Origin: Luteirhabdus pelagi
Lineage (GTDB): Bacteria; Bacteroidota; Bacteroidia; Flavobacteriales; Flavobacteriaceae
DNA length: 64,000 bases
Reading direction: 5' to 3'
Assembly: GCF_016827595.1 (NCBI RefSeq)
Contig: NZ_JAECMS010000001.1
Location: 620,001 to 684,000 of the forward strand
Shown here: one piece after another, positions 1 through 7,549 of the stretch
Numbering within the stretch: the stretch's first letter is position 1
Layout of the letters: each line of letters starts with the position of its first letter
Program-made: the position numbers and the translations under genes
The notes under the pieces: model-generated
What the model was told of the DNA's origin: nothing
What the model saw: the letters and a program-made list of their open reading frames with translations, nothing else
Database searches by the model: none

Positions 1-767
1 AGCAGCTTCCCTTTAATTGTCTCGTTTATTCTATCAAGCTTAAAAAGAGAAGTGTCTTCTGTGAAATCAACAATCTTAATAGATGTTGCGGAATTTAATT
101 TGAATTCGCCAATCGTCAGTTCATCAAGATAAGAAGCTCGTACCTCATACAAAACGGTTTCTTCATTATCACTTAAATATAGTGATGGAATTCCTAATGG
201 GTTAGCTCTTCCACCAATAATTTTTTCTTTTGGAGGGGCTCCCATTTCACCCGTAGTGTAAGCTTTTCCTCCGCTATAATGATGTACTCTAGCACGGAAT
301 AATGTCGTATCTTGTCCAAGTTGATATTGAGTATTAAAAAATCCATCCCAGCCTAAATCCTCAGTAAGATGTACAATATCTGTTAGAAATCTTTTACCCC
401 ACTTTAGTTCCTCTTTTAAAATTTTCCAATATGAAATATTGTCTAAAATATCAGAGGTATAGTTGACGCTATATTCTGAATTTAAGATAGCGGTATTCAA
501 TTTCGGAAGAATATAATTTAAAATATCTGCTGCGGCCTTGTGATTGGAAAATAAACTCCAATTACTTTGAATCTTTTCTCGAATTGATATTCCTGAATCA
601 TCAGCTTCATAGTTATCAATTAACTCTTGAAAAAAATCTTCAAGTTCATCAATATCTAAAATAAATACCTCATTTTTTTGGCATACTTCACAATCACCTA
701 ACTTTTCGAAAGATTCGATATATGCTATTAACTCTTTGTCTGAAAAACAATTAGAACAAACCTTCAT
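1..767 (-). CDS. RES-domain protein with N-terminal zinc ribbon (partial, runs off left edge)
   Basis: I translated this from the minus strand. It starts at the ATG at 767-765 and stays open to the window edge (about 255 residues). The N-terminus has a CSNC pair (residues 4-7) and a CEVC pair (about 26-29), a likely zinc ribbon. A helical region follows, then a RES-type core: FRAR, then GRANPLGIPSLYLS and VLYEVR. RES domains take their name from conserved Arg, Glu and Ser; characterised members (the MbcT and Res-Xre toxins) degrade NAD+. The helical N-terminus resembles the HEPN-like region that Pfam places before some RES domains. The start overlaps the stop of the upstream sce7725-like gene (TGATG), so the two are translationally coupled. 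Inference: the NAD-consuming effector of a three-gene defence or toxin operon. The C-terminus is outside the window. Confidence 0.8.
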   Translation of the reverse strand, partial: MKVCSNCFSDKELIAYIESFEKLGDCEVCQKNEVFILDIDELEDFFQELIDNYEADDSGISIREKIQSNWSLFSNHKAAADILNYILPKLNTAILNSEYSVNYTSDILDNISYWKILKEELKWGKRFLTDIVHLTEDLGWDGFFNTQYQLGQDTTLFRARVHHYSGGKAYTTGEMGAPPKEKIIGGRANPLGIPSLYLSDNEETVLYEVRASYLDELTIGEFKLNSATSIKIVDFTEDTSLFKLDRINETIKGKL

Positions 768-1705
768 CAGTTGTGAGACCTTAAATAATTACCTACAACA
801 ATAAGATGATTTTTAATTGAAATTTTCTTTACCATTCCTAATCCAGGATAATGGCCTTCGTCAAAATATTGTTTTAATTCAGTTATTGCTGAATTGTCAA
901 GATCATTATTTCTACAATATTCAACTGCTTTTTCAGCGGCTTCTCCAAACTTTCCTTGAACGTTTGCTATCGTATCATTTGAATTTGAGGTGAAATGTCT
1001 AATCCAGATTTGATCTTGATTATTTAAGTAAGTTAAGTGAATAACTACTGCTCGTGGAGAGCTTCCCCCCTCTATAAATCTACTGGGAAGTGTAGTATAA
1101 TCGGAGAAACCGTCGTAGTTGTCATCTAAATAGTACTTGTGTTCTTCTGAAAATCTATGCGATTCTATCTGTAAGAAATTACTATTTCTAGGTTCTGGCT
1201 CAAATAAATCGTCTAGCCTGATGAATTCTATATCAGTACTTTGAATATATCGTTTTAAGTCTCTATTTCTGTCTGGATCTTCTATTACTACTTTATTTAC
1301 AGCATCCAATTCTAGGACATCTCTAAAGGCCTGGTCAGATGATTGAATTTCATTAGTTCCCAGAATTAAACAGTTTTGCAAATCATTCTCACTGATTTTC
1401 TCTACAATGTAATCTCTGTTACCTCTATAATGAAATGCGGGATAAAAAGAACTCTCCTGGAGATTACTCATAAAATCTACATAAAAATCAGTATCACCAT
1501 TTCTTTCACCAACAGAAGGATTTACAATTAGAAAATTGTTTTGACTATGTTCTAAAAAAACTCTATTAGCCAATTCTAAACTTTTTAAACTGTTTTTCAC
1601 TGGCTCAATTATAGATGAGATATAGCCTTGAAGCTGGTTTTCTTGACTAAGTTCTCTTAGTGCTATTAATTCAAACTGACGACCTCTTAGAAATGGATAA
1701 TACAT
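767..1705 (-). CDS. sce7725 family protein (Beta-protein-like)
   Basis: A 312-residue soluble protein. Its opening (YYPFLRGRQFELIALREL) matches the start typical of the sce7725 family and resembles phage-type Beta proteins, which begin with a similar YxPxLKGKxGE motif. The biochemical function of the family is not known to me. No signal peptide or membrane segment is visible. It is the middle gene of an operon: one base separates it from the sce7726-like gene upstream, and its stop overlaps the start of the RES gene downstream. That spacing implies the three products act together. The family assignment rests on remembered sequence features and gene order, not on a search. Confidence 0.7.
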   Translation of the reverse strand: MYYPFLRGRQFELIALRELSQENQLQGYISSIIEPVKNSLKSLELANRVFLEHSQNNFLIVNPSVGERNGDTDFYVDFMSNLQESSFYPAFHYRGNRDYIVEKISENDLQNCLILGTNEIQSSDQAFRDVLELDAVNKVVIEDPDRNRDLKRYIQSTDIEFIRLDDLFEPEPRNSNFLQIESHRFSEEHKYYLDDNYDGFSDYTTLPSRFIEGGSSPRAVVIHLTYLNNQDQIWIRHFTSNSNDTIANVQGKFGEAAEKAVEYCRNNDLDNSAITELKQYFDEGHYPGLGMVKKISIKNHLIVVGNYLRSHN

Positions 1706-1706
1706 G

Positions 1707-2576
1707 TTAGTTAAATATAGGTTGTTTTAAATTTTTTATGAGAGTTCGTTTTTCTTTCTTCCTTAGCTTAAGGGCTAATGAAATTTGATTTAACTCTTTA
1801 TATCTATAGGTCGAGAGAACATTGTCTAATTTTCTCTTTTTAATTTGCTCTAAAAATAATTGATTTAATTCTACGATAGGAATTGATTTAATTAGATCAA
1901 AACATTTTTTATATTGGTCGAAACTATTCATAGAGGGTAATACCCCAAAATATTCTTGAACAACCATTTTGTATTCATTCGTATTCAATATCTGCATTAA
2001 TATAGCCGGATTTAAGTTTTCGCTATATCTCGCCTTTCTATAGTATTCGAACTTTTCGTTTTTGCTACTATCAAACAAAATTATTCCAACACCATCTCCA
2101 TACTTTTTATAAGTTTCTAACTTAGATTTCGGAATAATCAAATAAATCTCGTTGAATGCTTCCTTATAGTTCTTAATTTGGTCTTTTAATCTTTGCTCTG
2201 AATCATATTCTGTTTTAATCTCAAAAGCCCTTGACACCCCGTTAAACATTGCTAAATCTGAAACAGATTTACCTATTCTAAATTCATTAAAGACTACAGA
2301 TGACGATTTTCCTAACTCCTTAATCAACCAATTTGTAAGAAATGAATTTTTTATGACATACTCATTTTGATAGTGTTGCTCTAAAACATTATAGCAGTGT
2401 TTAAGAAATTTTGAATATGAGGTTAGTGCTGATTGAGGTATTCTATTATAATACCTTTTAATCTTAAAATCAACAGTATCTAAATTGCCTTTAAGAATTA
2501 ATTGAGCTTCACTTCTAGTAAAAATAGATGAGAAGTCGCGTAAAAGATTAATATCATTTTGAGTTTCAAAATTCAT
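1707..2576 (-). CDS. sce7726 family protein, PD-(D/E)XK nuclease-like
   Basis: A 289-residue protein and first gene of the sce7726/sce7725/RES operon. The centre carries a nuclease-like motif: E98 in VVFNEFR, D107 in SVSDLAMF, then E119-I-K121 in AFEIKTEYD. This fits the E-xn-D-xn-ExK layout of PD-(D/E)XK enzymes. The N-terminal region (LLRDFSSIFTRSEAQLIL) and the pairing with an sce7725-like gene are characteristic of sce7726 proteins. Catalytic activity is an inference. No transmembrane segment is seen. The start at 2576 is the first ATG of the frame, with an AT-rich promoter region upstream. Confidence 0.7.
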   Translation of the reverse strand: MNFETQNDINLLRDFSSIFTRSEAQLILKGNLDTVDFKIKRYYNRIPQSALTSYSKFLKHCYNVLEQHYQNEYVIKNSFLTNWLIKELGKSSSVVFNEFRIGKSVSDLAMFNGVSRAFEIKTEYDSEQRLKDQIKNYKEAFNEIYLIIPKSKLETYKKYGDGVGIILFDSSKNEKFEYYRKARYSENLNPAILMQILNTNEYKMVVQEYFGVLPSMNSFDQYKKCFDLIKSIPIVELNQLFLEQIKKRKLDNVLSTYRYKELNQISLALKLRKKEKRTLIKNLKQPIFN

Positions 2577-2642
2577 ATTACAAATTTACTTCAATTAATA
2601 TTAGGACATTGTTTGTAAAATGCTTTTCCTCAAATGAAGCAA

Positions 2643-2690
2643 AATGGTCTTGTAGCATGCGTGTTATATGTTTTTTACAACCGTTACTTA
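2643..2690. repeat. Shrunken copy of the attC-like intergenic repeat
   Basis: The words GGTCTTGTA and GTTATATG, which mark the two ends of the roughly 140-bp repeat seen elsewhere in this window, lie almost back to back here with a GCATGC between them. It sits between the sce7726-like gene and the HNH gene. It looks like a copy that has lost its middle; the identification is weak. Confidence 0.35.
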
Positions 2691-3383
2691 TTTTTTCAAT
2701 TCTTTTTTACGATTAACCACTAAATCTTTGCTAAGATCTCCTTTTGTTATTTTTGAATGACAATTCGGACATAGCATTATTAAATTATCATGCGAATTAT
2801 TCTCTGGATTTTCGTCAATGTGATGAACTTGAAAATGTCCAACATCCTTGTTCTCACAAAATGGACAGTTGGAATTTATTTCTTTCTGTAAAAGGGCTTT
2901 TGTTTTATATGGAATAGCTTTTCTTTTTTTAGTCTTTTTCCTTCTATTCCCAATTTTGTCATTGTCGAACAAAAATTTGTTGAATTCAGCACATTCCGAA
3001 AAATGTTTAGATTTTAAAACCCTCTTTTTTTGATGGCTATAGTATTTATCATAATCACCTTTAGAACAAGCCTTTTCTGAAATCATTGCGTTTATACCGT
3101 CAAAAAGATTTACTTCTGGGCAGACATCTGAAAAAAAGTAATGTTCAGTTCCTCTAATTATGGATGGTAATTCACCCTGAACAGGTATTTCATTCTCCTC
3201 AAAGTCGGATGGAATTTCTCCAGCTTTTTTCAGGGCTTGAACCATATTCAAACTTGGGTCGTATTTTGAATACTCAGAAAATAGATAAACTGTCCAAGCT
3301 CTTCTTGAACAATAATTAAGGATTGGACACCTTAGTGGAAAATCATTCTCCTTACTTATTTGGTAGTATTCTCGTTTTTCCAT
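2688..3383 (-). CDS. HNH endonuclease family protein
   Basis: A 231-residue protein. The C-terminal domain holds a Cys4-type HNH fold: CPFC (173-176), HHID (187-190) with the general-base His, the conserved Asn at about 200, and CPNCH (205-209). These are the zinc ligands and catalytic residues of HNH nucleases. The N-terminal 140 residues contain several cysteines (CPILNYC, DVCPE) and are not recognised; they could be a recognition domain. A strongly basic linker (about 147-155) precedes the nuclease domain. Remnants of the cassette repeat flank the gene on both sides, so it probably belongs to the same accessory cassette region. Target unknown. Confidence 0.8.
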   Translation of the reverse strand: MEKREYYQISKENDFPLRCPILNYCSRRAWTVYLFSEYSKYDPSLNMVQALKKAGEIPSDFEENEIPVQGELPSIIRGTEHYFFSDVCPEVNLFDGINAMISEKACSKGDYDKYYSHQKKRVLKSKHFSECAEFNKFLFDNDKIGNRRKKTKKRKAIPYKTKALLQKEINSNCPFCENKDVGHFQVHHIDENPENNSHDNLIMLCPNCHSKITKGDLSKDLVVNRKKELKK

Positions 3384-3399
3384 TTCGGTTTGAAGGTTG

Positions 3400-3536
3400 T
3401 TGTCAACGGCCCTATATGATCCTCCATTTGGTACGTTTTTGAAACGACGTTTAATAAAAAAAGAGTCGTATTTGAGTATTGTCAGCTTTGCTCTCGTTTG
3501 ACAAACTATGTAAAATATTTGTTATACGTTGTTACT
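3400..3536. repeat. Degenerate attC-like intergenic repeat
   Basis: The right end keeps GTTATACGTTGTTAC (3521-3534). The left end keeps only GTCAACGGCCCTATATGA (3402-3419), and the middle is diverged. Length and position between two minus-strand genes match the better copies at 5783 and 44517. Confidence 0.45.
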
Positions 3537-3545
3537 TGCTTGCTT

Positions 3546-4091
3546 TTATTCATTATTATTCGACAACTGTTCTTTAGTGACAAATGTCAATTTAGAGGCT
3601 TTTTTCGATTTTCTTTTGTCTTTATGTACTATTTTAAAACCTGTGCATTTGGCTTCAGTTACATTTATGTGATTGTCAGAAATGTTCGCGATTTCAAAGA
3701 TGAATTTGACTTTATCATTTCGATTGAAGTTTTTTATTCTTGCTAAATATTCATTTTCTTTAACCAGTCTACTTTTATAATGGTCAGTTCCAACTTTACT
3801 AATATTTGTATGTTTTAAAATTACGGCGGTTGTATCAAACTCAAATATTATTTGAAAATCCTTTTGGTCCGTATTGGTTGTGTTTTTTAGCAAAAATTCC
3901 TTTGTATGTATATTTTGATGAGTCGTTCCATCATCATTCGTTATCGGAATTTTGGACATAATATCCTCATCGATGCAATGACAATACATTTTTTGAATTT
4001 TGGTTTTGTGGTTATTATATACAATTGTAATAACAGAACCAAAAGCACCGCCTGTAAGAAAAGGAAGAATTAACTGTAAAAATGTTTCCAT
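3546..4091 (-). CDS. Membrane-anchored protein of unknown function
   Basis: 181 residues if started at the ATG at 4091 (METFLQLIL). A longer reading to 4148 would overlap the nuclease-like gene upstream and begins with an unlikely sequence, so it was rejected. One N-terminal hydrophobic segment (about residues 4-27, TFLQLILPFLTGGAFGSVIT) should anchor it in the membrane, followed by a basic stretch and a soluble beta-rich domain. The C-terminus is Lys-rich (KDKRKSKKASK). It starts one base after the stop of the upstream PD-(D/E)XK-like gene, so the pair is co-translated. I do not recognise the family. Confidence 0.6.
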   Translation of the reverse strand: METFLQLILPFLTGGAFGSVITIVYNNHKTKIQKMYCHCIDEDIMSKIPITNDDGTTHQNIHTKEFLLKNTTNTDQKDFQIIFEFDTTAVILKHTNISKVGTDHYKSRLVKENEYLARIKNFNRNDKVKFIFEIANISDNHINVTEAKCTGFKIVHKDKRKSKKASKLTFVTKEQLSNNNE

Positions 4092-4092
4092 A

Positions 4093-4494
4093 TCATTCCC
4101 AATTAATATTGGACACATTTCCATGATAGTCGGTGTCGAAAGTTCCAAATCTTACACTAATTCCAACTTGTTTACATAGTCTATTTGCTAATTCACGATA
4201 ATTTCTTGGAACAAGTAAATAAAAGGAGGCCTGAATTCCATTTGCATACTTTTTCCATTGGCTAGTTGCTTCGTTTAGATTTATACTCTCTGCCGTTTCG
4301 ACTTCGATAAAGAATTTTACTGTTTTTTTATTTTTATCAGTTAAAATTATGTCTGGATATAGATTTCCAATCCCAGCATTTTTTTGTCCTCCAGGGTTTG
4401 TGTATATATCAAAATCGGTATTATTTAAAAATCGCTGGGCACTCTTTATCACATTATCGTGAAGGCTTTGATTTTGATAGTTTCTATTTGCCAT
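4093..4494 (-). CDS. Small PD-(D/E)XK nuclease-like protein
   Basis: 133 residues. LYPDIILTD (P47-D48) followed by FFIEVETAES (E64-V-E66) matches the nuclease-fold core with an ExE variant of the usual ExK. Proteins of this size and pattern are often annotated as restriction endonuclease-like. The last third (FYLLVPRNYRELANRLCKQV) fits the closing helix and strand of the fold. It is co-translated with the membrane-anchored protein downstream. Whether the Lys-to-Glu change leaves it active cannot be told from sequence. Possible roles: nuclease of a small defence pair, or a DNA-binding remnant. Confidence 0.65.
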   Translation of the reverse strand: MANRNYQNQSLHDNVIKSAQRFLNNTDFDIYTNPGGQKNAGIGNLYPDIILTDKNKKTVKFFIEVETAESINLNEATSQWKKYANGIQASFYLLVPRNYRELANRLCKQVGISVRFGTFDTDYHGNVSNINWE

Positions 4495-4785
4495 TAATTT
4501 TCAGTTTTTACAGCCTATATTGATTTTCAAGCTTGCCGGTAAAAGTTTTGTAAAATGCATCCCGTTGAGTTACAATTTCCAATTGCCTATCTGCCAAATA
4601 AGCAGCATTCATACTCCAAATCTAGCCGCCCTGCCACACCTCCCCTTTCGGTTTCCCTTAATAAAATAGCCCTCTCCTAGCCTAAACTGGGGAGAGGGCT
4701 ATCAAAACTATCTTAGGAACATCCGTTTTTGTGAAAGTCTATTTGTAACTCGGCATTAAATATAAAACTTTTATTTTAAACCGAG
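4495..4785. other. Intergenic spacer before the nuclease-like pair
   Basis: No gene is visible. The stretch contains the strong hairpin listed at 4666-4702 and otherwise AT-rich sequence with no recognisable promoter. A scrap reading GTAAAATGCATCC near 4550 may be a decayed end of the cassette repeat. Confidence 0.5.
4666..4702 (-). terminator. Rho-independent terminator
   Basis: A perfect 12-bp inverted repeat (ATAGCCCTCTCC at 4666-4677, GGAGAGGGCTAT at 4691-4702) is followed on the minus strand by TTTTATT. It lies downstream of the TIR gene, so it probably ends that transcript. The stem is symmetrical enough to work partly in both directions. Confidence 0.75.
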
Positions 4786-4922
4786 GGATCTTGTAAAACG
4801 GCCATGTATTTAGCACATAGTCAATTTACGGATTTTTCAGTTAGAGTAGGAGAATTGATTTCTGTAATCCTATTCAATCGCTTGACCAACCAACGCTCTG
4901 AGCGTTATACGTTGTTGGCAAC
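4786..4922. repeat. attC-like intergenic repeat (copy between the nuclease pair and the TIR gene)
   Basis: Left end GGATCTTGTAAAACG, conserved core TCAATTTACGGATTTTTCAG (from 4821), right end GAGCGTTATACGTTGTTG (4900-4917). The left outer arm is diverged. The TIR stop codon lies just to the right at 4925. Confidence 0.7.
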
Positions 4923-4924
4923 AG

Positions 4925-5773
4925 TTATTTATACTCCATTATTCTTTCGTATAATTTTTCTCCGAGTTCGTAACTTATCAGAACTGGGTCATCAGCAGAG
5001 TTTTCCTTAAAAATCCGAATTGATAAATCACTACAATCCTCATTTGAAAATCGTTCAGCCCATTTAGTCAGTTGTTCGTTTTCAATATCGTCATACATTC
5101 TAAACTGATACATAGCATATTGACCAGACATTAATCTGTCTTTTTTCTCTGTTATTGGTTCCAGTTTAAATGAATTTGATGGAAAAACGTGAACATTCAA
5201 CCAAGGCAAATCTTTCTCTGTTCGATTAAATACTGTCAAATAGTAGTCAGGTCTTTGAGTAATTCCATCTTCTTTACAACCTGTCCACCAATGAGCAGTA
5301 ATTCCTTGTTTTTGTCTTGGTCCGAGTTTTTTAACTGCTCGCTCAATTTCGAGACAAGCAGTTCCCATTGCAGATTGAATTGTCCCTTTTACCGGTGGTT
5401 CAAATGTAGAAGGAGTAATTCCAGCTAAATCACTCGGTAATTTTAATTTTGCTTTTCTGTCGATAACTATAAAAGTTCTTTCAAGTCCTAATCCACCAAT
5501 AAATAAGCCTAATTCAAATATCACGTTATCTCTAGGACTTCCTTGTTCTTTATTTCGACTGATTGTAATATCATCTTCAGTAAGCATTAGAATTGCAAAA
5601 TCAAATTTATCCAAAGATTTAACGAGCGTTTCCATTGTTCCAGTCGATAATCCAAATAGTCCTTGCGACCAAATTTGGCATTCACAAGAATATTCAAGAT
5701 TCGCTTGAACTCCTTTAGCTGACTCAAGTCCTTCTGCTGAAGAACCTATAAATATAAATGGTTTCTCGGTCAT
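4925..5773 (-). CDS. CAP12/Pycsar-type TIR-domain protein
   Basis: 282 residues. Residues 5-150 are a predicted nucleotide-binding TIR-like domain of the CAP12/Pycsar-effector type (PF10137). FIFIGSSAEG (6-15) is the first strand and nucleotide loop; RDNVIFELGLFIGGLG (81-96) carries the likely catalytic Glu87. In the known family these TIR domains cleave NAD+ when activated by a cyclic-nucleotide sensor, such as the STING domain in Cap12. The C-terminal half (about 160-282, starting HWWTGCKEDG) is not a recognisable STING or nucleotide-binding domain and looks like a small beta-rich module. No cyclase lies nearby. It is the only gene between two cassette repeats, so if it is a defence protein it is a one-gene system or sensor-effector fusion. 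Confidence 0.8.
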   Translation of the reverse strand: MTEKPFIFIGSSAEGLESAKGVQANLEYSCECQIWSQGLFGLSTGTMETLVKSLDKFDFAILMLTEDDITISRNKEQGSPRDNVIFELGLFIGGLGLERTFIVIDRKAKLKLPSDLAGITPSTFEPPVKGTIQSAMGTACLEIERAVKKLGPRQKQGITAHWWTGCKEDGITQRPDYYLTVFNRTEKDLPWLNVHVFPSNSFKLEPITEKKDRLMSGQYAMYQFRMYDDIENEQLTKWAERFSNEDCSDLSIRIFKENSADDPVLISYELGEKLYERIMEYK

Positions 5774-5782
5774 TTCTTAATT

Positions 5783-5930
5783 GCTTACAACAACGGTCTT
5801 GTATAACGCCCGGCGTTTGGCGCCTGGTCAATTTACGGAATTTTCAGTTAAGCTGTTTTTTGAACGATCATCGGAATTTTCAACAGGATAGCCATCACGC
5901 ACTAAATGCGCGTTATACGTTGTTGTAAGC
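5783..5930. repeat. attC-like intergenic repeat, best preserved copy
   Basis: Outer arms GCTTACAACAACG (5783-5795) and CGTTGTTGTAAGC (5918-5930) are a perfect 13-bp inverted repeat. Six unpaired bases (GTCTTG, 5796-5801) on the left only separate them from the inner 8-bp stem TATAACGC (5802-5809) / GCGTTATA (5910-5917). The middle holds the family core TCAATTTACGGAATTTTCAG. A long imperfect hairpin with a one-sided bulge is the layout of integron attC sites, but the exact GTTRRRY box is not met (GTTATAC). Confidence 0.85.
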
Positions 5931-5936
5931 AGTTTT

Positions 5937-6176
5937 TTAATCCTCAACCAATTTTGAAATCAACCAGGCAGCCAAAATCACTCCTCCAATAGTCAAAGCA
6001 GCTCTAACAATTTCTTCAGAATTTTGATTTTTAATGAATGAATTATATTGGTCATGAGTTATACTGCCATTTTGCAGTAGAATTTTCATATATTCATTTT
6101 TATCTGAATTGGTTGCTTGATTATTATCAATTAACCGTTTTAAATATAAGAGGCGGTCATAATCTAAACTCATCAT
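5937..6176 (-). CDS. Small protein with C-terminal membrane helix
   Basis: 79 residues. Residues 1-50 are charged and helical (YDRLLYLKRLIDNNQ). Residues 56-76 (AALTIGGVILAAWLISKLV) form one transmembrane helix near the C-terminus, so it is probably tail-anchored. It is the last gene of a three-gene set; its start overlaps the stop of the preceding gene by four bases (ATGA), implying coupled translation. No family recognised. Alternative start at the second Met (6173). Confidence 0.6.
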   Translation of the reverse strand: MMSLDYDRLLYLKRLIDNNQATNSDKNEYMKILLQNGSITHDQYNSFIKNQNSEEIVRAALTIGGVILAAWLISKLVED

Positions 6177-6445
6177 TTTTTCTCTTTTTTATGTTTAACC
6201 TCTTCTACCAATTTAGGAATCAACTCATCCATTTGTTTACCTATTTGATCAATTACCTGCTGTTGTAGATCATCTCTGGATTTCTGTTCTTGTAGTTTTA
6301 ATTTGAGCGAATTAATTTCATCTTTTAGTAAATCATTTTTATCCCGTATATATTCTTTTAACCTATGACGTGTTCCTAAAAAGGAAATCACAGCTGATAC
6401 TACAATTCCAATGATATAGAATAGATCTTTTAATCCAAACTCCAT
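6173..6445 (-). CDS. Small membrane-anchored coiled-coil protein
   Basis: 90 residues. An N-terminal transmembrane helix (about 7-24, DLFYIIGIVVSAVISFLG) is followed by a long charged coiled coil (about 28-85), ending in a Lys-rich tail. It is the middle gene of the set at 5937-6784. The architecture mirrors the downstream partner: this one is anchored at the N-terminus, the partner at the C-terminus. The pair could span or pack together in the inner membrane, but no function can be assigned. Confidence 0.6.
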   Translation of the reverse strand: MEFGLKDLFYIIGIVVSAVISFLGTRHRLKEYIRDKNDLLKDEINSLKLKLQEQKSRDDLQQQVIDQIGKQMDELIPKLVEEVKHKKEKK

Positions 6446-6463
6446 CTCATAAATTTAATATAA

Positions 6464-6784
6464 TTATCTAATATGTTCTTCCTTTCTTTGTGCACCTTCG
6501 ATACAATAAGCTGTCAGTAAACAAAGTCCGTTATTTTGAACACCAACTTTTCTTCTTTCATTCATATTCAAGGATAGACCTTGAAAAAAATTCTCGATTA
6601 ATTCCAATTCAGATTTTGTATATAAGCTCAAGTCTAATCTATTTCCATATTTTTCACTTAACCACTCAAAAAGCTTTTTATCCCTAAGCTTTTGATGAAC
6701 AATTTCAACCTTAATTTCTTCCCCACTATCAACAAGTGAGTTAAAAAGAAATCCTAGAAAAGTAAATTTAGTTGGGTGTTTCAT
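6464..6784 (-). CDS. Hypothetical protein, first gene of a three-gene cassette
   Basis: 106 residues, soluble, mostly helical, with no recognised motif. The N-terminus (KHPTKFTFLGFLFNSLVDSG) is mildly hydrophobic but not a clear signal peptide. It is followed after 18 bases by two small membrane proteins. A cassette repeat lies beyond the last gene, and a half-copy lies just before this one (6803), so the three genes are bounded as a unit. Confidence 0.55.
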   Translation of the reverse strand: MKHPTKFTFLGFLFNSLVDSGEEIKVEIVHQKLRDKKLFEWLSEKYGNRLDLSLYTKSELELIENFFQGLSLNMNERRKVGVQNNGLCLLTAYCIEGAQRKEEHIR

Positions 6785-6802
6785 AAAATGTGTTTTTAAA
6801 AT

Positions 6803-6835
6803 TGCTTACAACTAATTATATGTGTTATAAAAATA
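6803..6835. repeat. Half copy of the attC-like repeat
   Basis: TTGCTTACAACTAAT followed by TGTGTTATAA resembles the left end of the copy at 5783, where the arm reads GCTTACAACAAC. No core or right end follows. It faces the right arm of the 5783 copy across the three-gene cassette. Confidence 0.45.
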
Positions 6836-6929
6836 TTATTCTCCATCCGGTTTAACTGAATAAACCCTTATCACCCATCCCCCAACTTCATTTCCCTTCA
6901 CTTCATAACACCTCAGCTTCCCTCAAATT

Positions 6930-6968
6930 AAAAAAGCCCCATCCACACCGAATTTGGGGAATAGGGCT
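6930..6968 (-). terminator. Probable terminator of the XRE gene
   Basis: AGCCC (6935-6939) pairs with GGGCT (6964-6968), with further AT and CC/GG pairs inside. On the minus strand the hairpin ends in TTTTTT. It lies 27 bases past the XRE stop codon. Confidence 0.6.
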
Positions 6969-6995
6969 ACAAAATTCAACTAGGGAGTTGCTGGA

Positions 6996-7403
6996 TTATT
7001 TCTTGTCTACCAGTTTCTCCAAATAGGCTACTTTCTCCCGTTCGGCTTCCAGTAACCTCTCATAAAGTTTTTTATTCTCTTCCACTTTTTCCATTAGTTT
7101 TTCCAATGGATTGAAAGTACAGTTGTTATTATATACTTGACCAGTACTGTTATCGTAGAAGTTACTGAAGTAATTAAATACAGCTTCTTCAGAAAAATTT
7201 TCAATCGCTTCTTTCGTCACACCCAACGCCTTCGCCACTCGTTCCAGTTTCTCATCCTCCACCGTCTCGCTGTTCTCCAACTGCGAAACACCCTGTTGGC
7301 TAATGCCCAGTTCCTCGGCAAGGGTCTCTTGTTTCATACCACGCAGCTCGCGGATGCGGCTGATCTTTCTTCCGATATGGTTGGTCTTTGCTGTTGTGCT
7401 CAT
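6996..7403 (-). CDS. XRE-family transcriptional regulator
   Basis: 135 residues. Residues 10-70 are a helix-turn-helix of the Xre/Cro type: IGRKISRIRELRGMKQETLA, then GISQQGVSQLE as the recognition helix. The C-terminal part (about 100-133, KLMEKVEENKKLYERLLEAE) is a coiled coil, probably for dimerisation. Regulators of this shape are common and scattered in Bacteroidota. It is transcribed away from the GC-rich gene pair at 7550, and the 146-bp gap must hold both promoters. Autoregulation and control of the neighbour are plausible but not shown. Confidence 0.85.
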   Translation of the reverse strand: MSTTAKTNHIGRKISRIRELRGMKQETLAEELGISQQGVSQLENSETVEDEKLERVAKALGVTKEAIENFSEEAVFNYFSNFYDNSTGQVYNNNCTFNPLEKLMEKVEENKKLYERLLEAEREKVAYLEKLVDKK

Positions 7404-7549
7404 ATCCCAAAAGTACGTATTTTTTTCAATTTAGGCGGCCGGCTCACCCTCTGGGGTAAAAAACAATCCGCCTGTGGTAATTTACTACTTTTTTTGGTGG
7501 GGTACATCACCTTCTTTTCCAAACTTCATGGCAGCAAAAGAATAGGCCC
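7404..7549. promoter_or_regulatory. Divergent promoter region
   Basis: Spacer between the XRE gene and the rightward GC-rich pair. It holds a short palindrome GTAATTTAC (7477-7485) that could serve as an operator half of an XRE site. No promoter box is convincing. Confidence 0.3.

Noticed and set aside
4786-4922. Insertion sequence or MITE
   Set aside because: No target-site duplication is visible and copies sit only at gene ends in one orientation; the attC-like reading fits better.
7477-7485. XRE operator
   Set aside because: A single 9-bp palindrome is too weak to call; kept only as a remark.
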